Shown here piece after piece: positions 60,389 to 64,000 of a DNA stretch of 64,000 nt. The translations under genes and the position numbers were made by a program. Every line of letters begins with the position of its first letter. Position 1 is the stretch's first letter. Below the pieces are notes generated by a model. The model had not been told where the DNA came from and made no database searches. It saw only the letters and a program-made list of their open reading frames with translations. The DNA is from Bifidobacterium anseris (lineage in GTDB: Bacteria > Actinomycetota > Actinomycetes > Actinomycetales > Bifidobacteriaceae): NCBI RefSeq assembly GCF_002860345.1, contig NZ_NMYC01000001.1, forward strand, positions 62,001-126,000, read 5' to 3'.

Positions 60389-60868
60389 TCAGATGCCGAG
60401 TTCGTCGGTGTCGAAGAGGATTGTGACGGGGCCGTCGTTCGTCAGCGAAACGTTCATATGCGCGCCGAAGCGGCCGGTCTTCACATCGAGTCCCTGCGCG
60501 CGCAGCGCGTCGTTGAAGGCGAGCCAGACCTCCTCGGCATGCGCGGGCGCGCCGGCGGCGACGAAACTCGGACGGTTGCCTTTGCGCACGTTGCCGTAGA
60601 GCGTGAACTGCGAGATCGACAGGATCGCGCCGTCGACGTCGTGGATCGAACGGTTCATTCTGCCGTCCTCGTCCTCGAAGACGCGCAGATTCGCGATCTT
60701 ATGGGCGAGCCAGTCGACCTGCCGTGCGCCGTCGGAGTCGGCGACGCCGACGAGCAGCATGTAGCCGACGCCGATGCCGCGCTCGGGGAAGGTCGGATCA
60801 AGTTCGCCGCTGGATTCGTCGGTCACGGTCACGGCCGCCCGACTCACTTTCTGGAGTACAACGCGCAT
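60389..60868 (-). CDS. dtd: D-aminoacyl-tRNA deacylase
   Basis: A 159-residue enzyme that removes D-amino acids wrongly attached to tRNA. It has MRVVLQKVSRAAVTV at the N-terminus, the SQFTLYGNVRKGNRPSF motif and the C-terminal cross-subunit motif NDGPVTI, which together form the active site of the homodimer. Length is typical. A single gene between terminators at both ends. Confidence 0.94.
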   Translation of the reverse strand: MRVVLQKVSRAAVTVTDESSGELDPTFPERGIGVGYMLLVGVADSDGARQVDWLAHKIANLRVFEDEDGRMNRSIHDVDGAILSISQFTLYGNVRKGNRPSFVAAGAPAHAEEVWLAFNDALRAQGLDVKTGRFGAHMNVSLTNDGPVTILFDTDELGI

Positions 60869-60900
60869 GCCTGCACTGTAGCGCGCATGGCGGAACGACG

Positions 60901-60936
60901 ATGGCGCCCCGCGGCAAAATCGCCACGGGGCGCCAT
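60901..60936 (-). terminator. Terminator downstream of the fructokinase gene
   Basis: ATGGCGCCCCG/CGGGGCGCCAT, an 11-bp perfect stem, 26 bp beyond the minus-strand stop. Confidence 0.7.
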
Positions 60937-60962
60937 CATATGTGCGAGCGCGTCGTTTCGGC

Positions 60963-61862
60963 TCACTGGCCGAGGATGTCCTTGAGGTAGTCGGGCATCG
61001 TCTTCGGGTAGGTCGGCCATGCGCCTTCCTGCGTGCAGACGAACGCGGCCGTGTTGACGGCTGCGCGGTGCGCCAGTCCGAGTGAATCGCCGGAGAGGAT
61101 GCGGCCGGTGAAGGTGCCGGAGAACGAGTCGCCGGCGCCGACGGTGTCGACGACGGTCACGCGCGGCGTGCTCAGCGTCGAGATCTCGCCGTCGTTCGAC
61201 ATGATCGTCGAGAACGTCGCGCCGCCGGTGAGGATCAGGTAGCGCAGGTCGTACTGATCGATGAACCACTTGCAGGCCTCTTCGTCGGAGGTGTCCTCGA
61301 TGCCGAACATGCCGCGCAGCAGCAGCAGTTCCTCGTCGTTGATCTTGAAGACGTTCGCGTAGCCGAGCATCTCCTCGATGAGTTCCTTCGAATACATGTC
61401 GCCGCGCAGGTTGATGTCGAAGAACTTGAGCGCGCCGTCCTTCGTGTGCTTGAGCAGTTCGATGATCGTGTCGTGCGATTCGGGGGAACGCAGCGCGAGC
61501 GTGCCGAAGCACACGGCGTCGGCCTGCTCGACGATGTCGATGAGCTGACGCGTGTAGGAGATGTGGTCCCAGGCGACGTTCTCGACGATCGTGTACTCGG
61601 GGATGCCGTTCTTGAGCGCGACCTCGACGGTGCCGGTCGGCCATGCGTTGCGCTGCAGGACGGCGTGGATGCCGGACTTCTCGGCGGCGATTGCGAGCTC
61701 GTCGCCGAGGTCGTCCTCGCCGACCGCGCTGATCGAGTACGCTTCGGCGCCGTTCATCATCGCATGGTAGGCGAAGTTGACCGGCGCGCCGCCCGCGCGC
61801 TTGCCGGTGGGGAGCATGTCCCACAGGAGCTCACCGAGGGAGACGACGATTGGCTTGGCCAT
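60963..61862 (-). CDS. PfkB-family fructokinase
   Basis: A 299-residue sugar kinase of the PfkB/ribokinase family. It has the sugar-binding GELLWDMLP and GGAPVNFAYHA, and the ATP/anion-hole motif DTVGAGDSFSGTF with catalytic Asp245. These agree best with bacterial fructokinases (fructose to fructose 6-phosphate, which enters the bifid shunt); ribokinase or another hexokinase is possible. It lies 81 bp downstream of a ROK regulator on the same strand, which may control it. The gap is T-rich on the + strand and holds no gene. Confidence 0.85.
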   Translation of the reverse strand: MAKPIVVSLGELLWDMLPTGKRAGGAPVNFAYHAMMNGAEAYSISAVGEDDLGDELAIAAEKSGIHAVLQRNAWPTGTVEVALKNGIPEYTIVENVAWDHISYTRQLIDIVEQADAVCFGTLALRSPESHDTIIELLKHTKDGALKFFDINLRGDMYSKELIEEMLGYANVFKINDEELLLLRGMFGIEDTSDEEACKWFIDQYDLRYLILTGGATFSTIMSNDGEISTLSTPRVTVVDTVGAGDSFSGTFTGRILSGDSLGLAHRAAVNTAAFVCTQEGAWPTYPKTMPDYLKDILGQ

Positions 61863-61943
61863 GATGACCCTTCTTTCTTCTGTTGGTTGTTGTGGTTGTT
61901 CGATTTGATTGGTGGAAGTGCTGTTCGCCGCCCACGCGAGGCG

Positions 61944-63158
61944 TCAGTCGCCGCGTCTTCGGCGTGCGATGTCGGCGAAGCGCGACGGCTGTTCGAGGAA
62001 CGCGGTGATCGCGACGGCCGCCGCGCCGGTGACGGCCGCGTCGGTCGGCAGGTCGGAGAGCGTGACCGACGTCGTGGCGGCCAGCTCGGGCAGCACGCGG
62101 TCGTCGACGACGCGCATCGCCGACGCGAGCAGCGGCTCGCCGGCATGCGAGACGATGTCGCCGATGATGATGCGCCGCGGATTGAAGGCGTTGATGATCG
62201 TGATGAGGCCATAGCCGACGTAGGTGCCGATATGGCGCACGAGTTCGAGTGCGCGTGCGTCGCCGTCCGCGGCGAGCGCGAACAGCGCCTCACATGCCTC
62301 GATATGCGTCATCGTGTCGGAGTCGGCGACGATGCCGCCGTCCTCGTCGAGCGCCTTGTGGATCGCGACGGCCGAGCAGTAGCGTTCGAGGCATCCGTAG
62401 TTGCCGCAGTCGCAACGCCTGCCGTTGACGTCGATGCTCACATGGCCGATCTCGGTTGCGGTGCCGCGCGCGCCGTCGATCGTGCGTCCGCGTTCGACGA
62501 CGCCGAGTCCGACGCCTTCACCGATCAGATAGTAGGCGAGGTCGTCGCGCGCGCCGTCGTCGCCGAACAGCTGCTGCGCGAGTGCGCCGGCGCGCGCGTC
62601 CTGCTCGATGAACACCGGCACGGCGAAGGCGTCGGCGAATTCGGCGGGGAAGTTGACATCGCGCCACTGCTGCATCGACGAGACGACGGCCGTATGGCCG
62701 CAGTCGCGCAGATAGGGGCCGGGCACGGCCATGCCGATCGCGACGACGGTGCTGAAGCGCGCCATGATCTGTCCGATGAGCGTCTTGAGCGACGTGATCG
62801 CGTCGCCAATCGACGGATGGTCGGCCGTCATGTCCACCCAGATCCGCTGCGCGTTGCCGGCGAGGTCGAACAGGCCGACCTGGATGAGGCTGCGCGCGAA
62901 CTTGACGCCGATGAAGTGGAAGCGTTCCGGATCGAGCCGCAGGCCGATCGAGCGGCGGTTGCGCGCGCCTTCGATCTCGCCGGTCTCGCTTATGAGGCCT
63001 TCGTCGATGAGCTTCGCCGTGATCTTCGTGATCGCGGCCGGCGTCAGGCCGAGCGATTTCGCGATCTGCGCGCGCGAGGAGACGCCGTTGTTGTACAGGA
63101 AACGCATGACGCGCGAACGGTTGCATTCCGACTGGTTGAGTTGTTCGGCCGCCATCAC
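61944..63158 (-). CDS. ROK-family transcriptional regulator
   Basis: A 404-residue NagC/XylR-type repressor. An N-terminal winged helix (about 8-65, SRVMRFLYNNGVSSRAQIAKSLGLTPAAITKITAKL) precedes a ROK sugar-kinase-like domain with GEGVGLGVV, ATEIGHVSI and the zinc motif CDCGNYGCLE. AGGGAGG lies 6 nt before ATG 63158. Two TTAAC-N3-GTTAA palindromes sit 58-86 bp upstream, so autorepression and control of the downstream fructokinase are likely. The effector sugar is unknown. Confidence 0.9.
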   Translation of the reverse strand: MMAAEQLNQSECNRSRVMRFLYNNGVSSRAQIAKSLGLTPAAITKITAKLIDEGLISETGEIEGARNRRSIGLRLDPERFHFIGVKFARSLIQVGLFDLAGNAQRIWVDMTADHPSIGDAITSLKTLIGQIMARFSTVVAIGMAVPGPYLRDCGHTAVVSSMQQWRDVNFPAEFADAFAVPVFIEQDARAGALAQQLFGDDGARDDLAYYLIGEGVGLGVVERGRTIDGARGTATEIGHVSIDVNGRRCDCGNYGCLERYCSAVAIHKALDEDGGIVADSDTMTHIEACEALFALAADGDARALELVRHIGTYVGYGLITIINAFNPRRIIIGDIVSHAGEPLLASAMRVVDDRVLPELAATTSVTLSDLPTDAAVTGAAAVAITAFLEQPSRFADIARRRRGD

Positions 63159-63215
63159 ACCTCCCTGTGTCCGTCCGCCGTGTCCGTGGCTGCCGTAGTC
63201 GCGGGCTTCTTTTGA

Positions 63216-63244
63216 TTAACTACGTTAAATGTTAACTTCGTTAA
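63216..63244. promoter_or_regulatory. Tandem palindromic operator upstream of the ROK gene
   Basis: TTAACTACGTTAA (63216-63228) and TTAACTTCGTTAA (63232-63244), 16 bp centre to centre, AT-rich within a GC-rich genome. Spacing and symmetry suit a dimeric regulator, most simply the ROK protein itself. Confidence 0.7.
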
Positions 63245-63309
63245 TTCATGATGGCAAGTCGACACGCCGAAGAAGCGAGAAGAGAGAGGAGGACGTGATG
63301 GACGACGAA

Positions 63310-63360
63310 AGGCCGGCGCTGCGGCTGCATAAGTCATATATGCAGCCGCAGCGCCGGCCT
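63310..63360 (-). terminator. Long hairpin terminator after the NAD(P)-binding protein gene
   Basis: A perfect 22-bp stem (63310-63331 with 63339-63360) with a 7-nt AT-rich loop, 67 bp beyond the stop at 63428. Confidence 0.8.
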
Positions 63361-63427
63361 CAGGTGGTAGCTGTTGCGACGGTCAGGGGAGCGGCCCTCC
63401 GATCGTCAGCTCGTCATCGTGCTTGCT

Positions 63428-64000
63428 TTACTCGGACAGATGCTCGGTCGAGTTCGACAGCATCCACGACGGACGGTCGCCTTCGGTGCCCGGCTTGTCC
63501 AGACCGATCGAGGAGCGAATCTCCTCTTCCGGGTTGAACAGCAGCGTGACGACTTCGCTCGCGACGGACTTGCGCGACACCTCGGTGCCCTTGAACAGTT
63601 CGCCCTTTTCGGTGATCTCGAAGTCGACCTCGTCCTTGTCGGTCAGCCAAGCCGGACGGATGATCGTGTAGTCGAGGTCGCTTGCCTCGATAACGTCGGC
63701 GGCCTTGCGGTAGTTGGTCAGGTAGTCGCCGAGGATGCGCGCGTTCCACGCGCCGAACTCGCCGGGGACCTCGCCGTGGATGCCGAGCGACGAAATCCAG
63801 ATCAGACGCTTGACGCCGGCCTTGTCCATCGCCGCGACGGTCGCCTTCGCCATCGGGATGATGTCGGCGCTGCTGTCACGGCCGCCGGCCAGGTTCGCGT
63901 AGACAGCGTCGGCGCCTTCGATCGCCGGAAGCAGGTCGGCTTCGGACTTCGCGTCGCCGGTGACGATCGTCACATGCTCGTTGTCGAGCACGTCGGCGCC
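63428..64000 (-). CDS. NAD(P)-binding (atypical SDR/NmrA-like) protein, N-terminus missing
   Basis: 191 codons of a gene that continues beyond base 64000. The visible part resembles atypical short-chain reductases of the NAD(P)H-binding/YwnB-type group: VTGDAKSEADLLPAIEGADAVYANLAG, KRLIWISSLGIHGEVPG, a YRKAADVIEASDLDYTIIRPAWLT stretch, and a late SRKSVASEVVTLL. The Rossmann glycine motif would lie in the missing N-terminus. The classical YxxxK is replaced by an NYRKA-type arrangement. The substrate cannot be inferred. Confidence 0.8.
   Translation of the reverse strand, partial: GADVLDNEHVTIVTGDAKSEADLLPAIEGADAVYANLAGGRDSSADIIPMAKATVAAMDKAGVKRLIWISSLGIHGEVPGEFGAWNARILGDYLTNYRKAADVIEASDLDYTIIRPAWLTDKDEVDFEITEKGELFKGTEVSRKSVASEVVTLLFNPEEEIRSSIGLDKPGTEGDRPSWMLSNSTEHLSE

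Overview
The window is a chromosomal segment of a high-GC actinobacterium, most likely Bifidobacterium or a close relative in the Bifidobacteriaceae. The signs are a tmRNA whose tag reads AKSNRTEFALAA, a PriA-type HisA, an actinobacterial HelD, a GlnA2-like glutamine synthetase, a DivS/Rv2719c-like LysM gene divergent from lexA, a bifidobacterial-type lactate dehydrogenase and a PfkB fructokinase. The species cannot be fixed from the sequence. Apart from the tmRNA, no rRNA, tRNA, IS element, integrase or CRISPR array was seen.

Layout. 1-1.3 kb: 3' end of hisH and priA (histidine/tryptophan synthesis). 1.4-5.8 kb: a DUF2252 gene, glnA, an array of degenerate palindromic repeats, and a membrane-anchored protein with a Lys/Ser-rich tail. 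5.9-14.6 kb: hrpA helicase, an RsmC-like methyltransferase, hflX, ldh and a CDF metal exporter. 14.6-17.8 kb: the lexA/LysM SOS locus with three LexA boxes, an AT-richer insert holding a small membrane protein and a twice-frameshifted secreted-protein pseudogene, then nrdR. 17.9-21.3 kb: serA and helD.

21.5-36.4 kb is the division and cell wall (dcw) cluster, all on + and tightly packed: mraZ, rsmH, ftsL, ftsI, a MurE-like protein without an ATPase domain, murF, mraY, murD, ftsW, murG, murC, ftsQ. Lipid II is built by MurC-MurF, MraY and MurG and used by FtsW/FtsI, with FtsQ/FtsL as divisome scaffold and MraZ as a likely autorepressor at four 10-bp-spaced boxes. ssrA (tmRNA) follows with its own promoter and terminator.

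37.4-43.2 kb: a peptide ABC importer (lipoprotein, two permeases, fused double ATPase). 43.3-51.9 kb: a PH-domain protein, a hypothetical gene, a surface-anchored protein with two intact nitrilase domains, a zinc-ribbon/PASTA-like membrane protein, and DUF4186, HAD-like and DUF488 genes. 52.0-59.5 kb: a complete, translationally coupled JetABCD (Wadjet) operon, the SMC-type anti-plasmid system. 59.6-64 kb: a DUF4190 protein, dtd, fructokinase, a ROK regulator with a tandem operator, and the 3' part of an NAD(P)-binding reductase.

The items most worth following up are the Wadjet operon with a 120-residue Asp-rich tail on JetB, the extracellular tandem nitrilase, the 52-bp palindromic repeat array after glnA, the nested inverted repeat at 47.6 kb, the ATPase-less MurE-like gene, and the AT-rich insert with two compensating homopolymer frameshifts.
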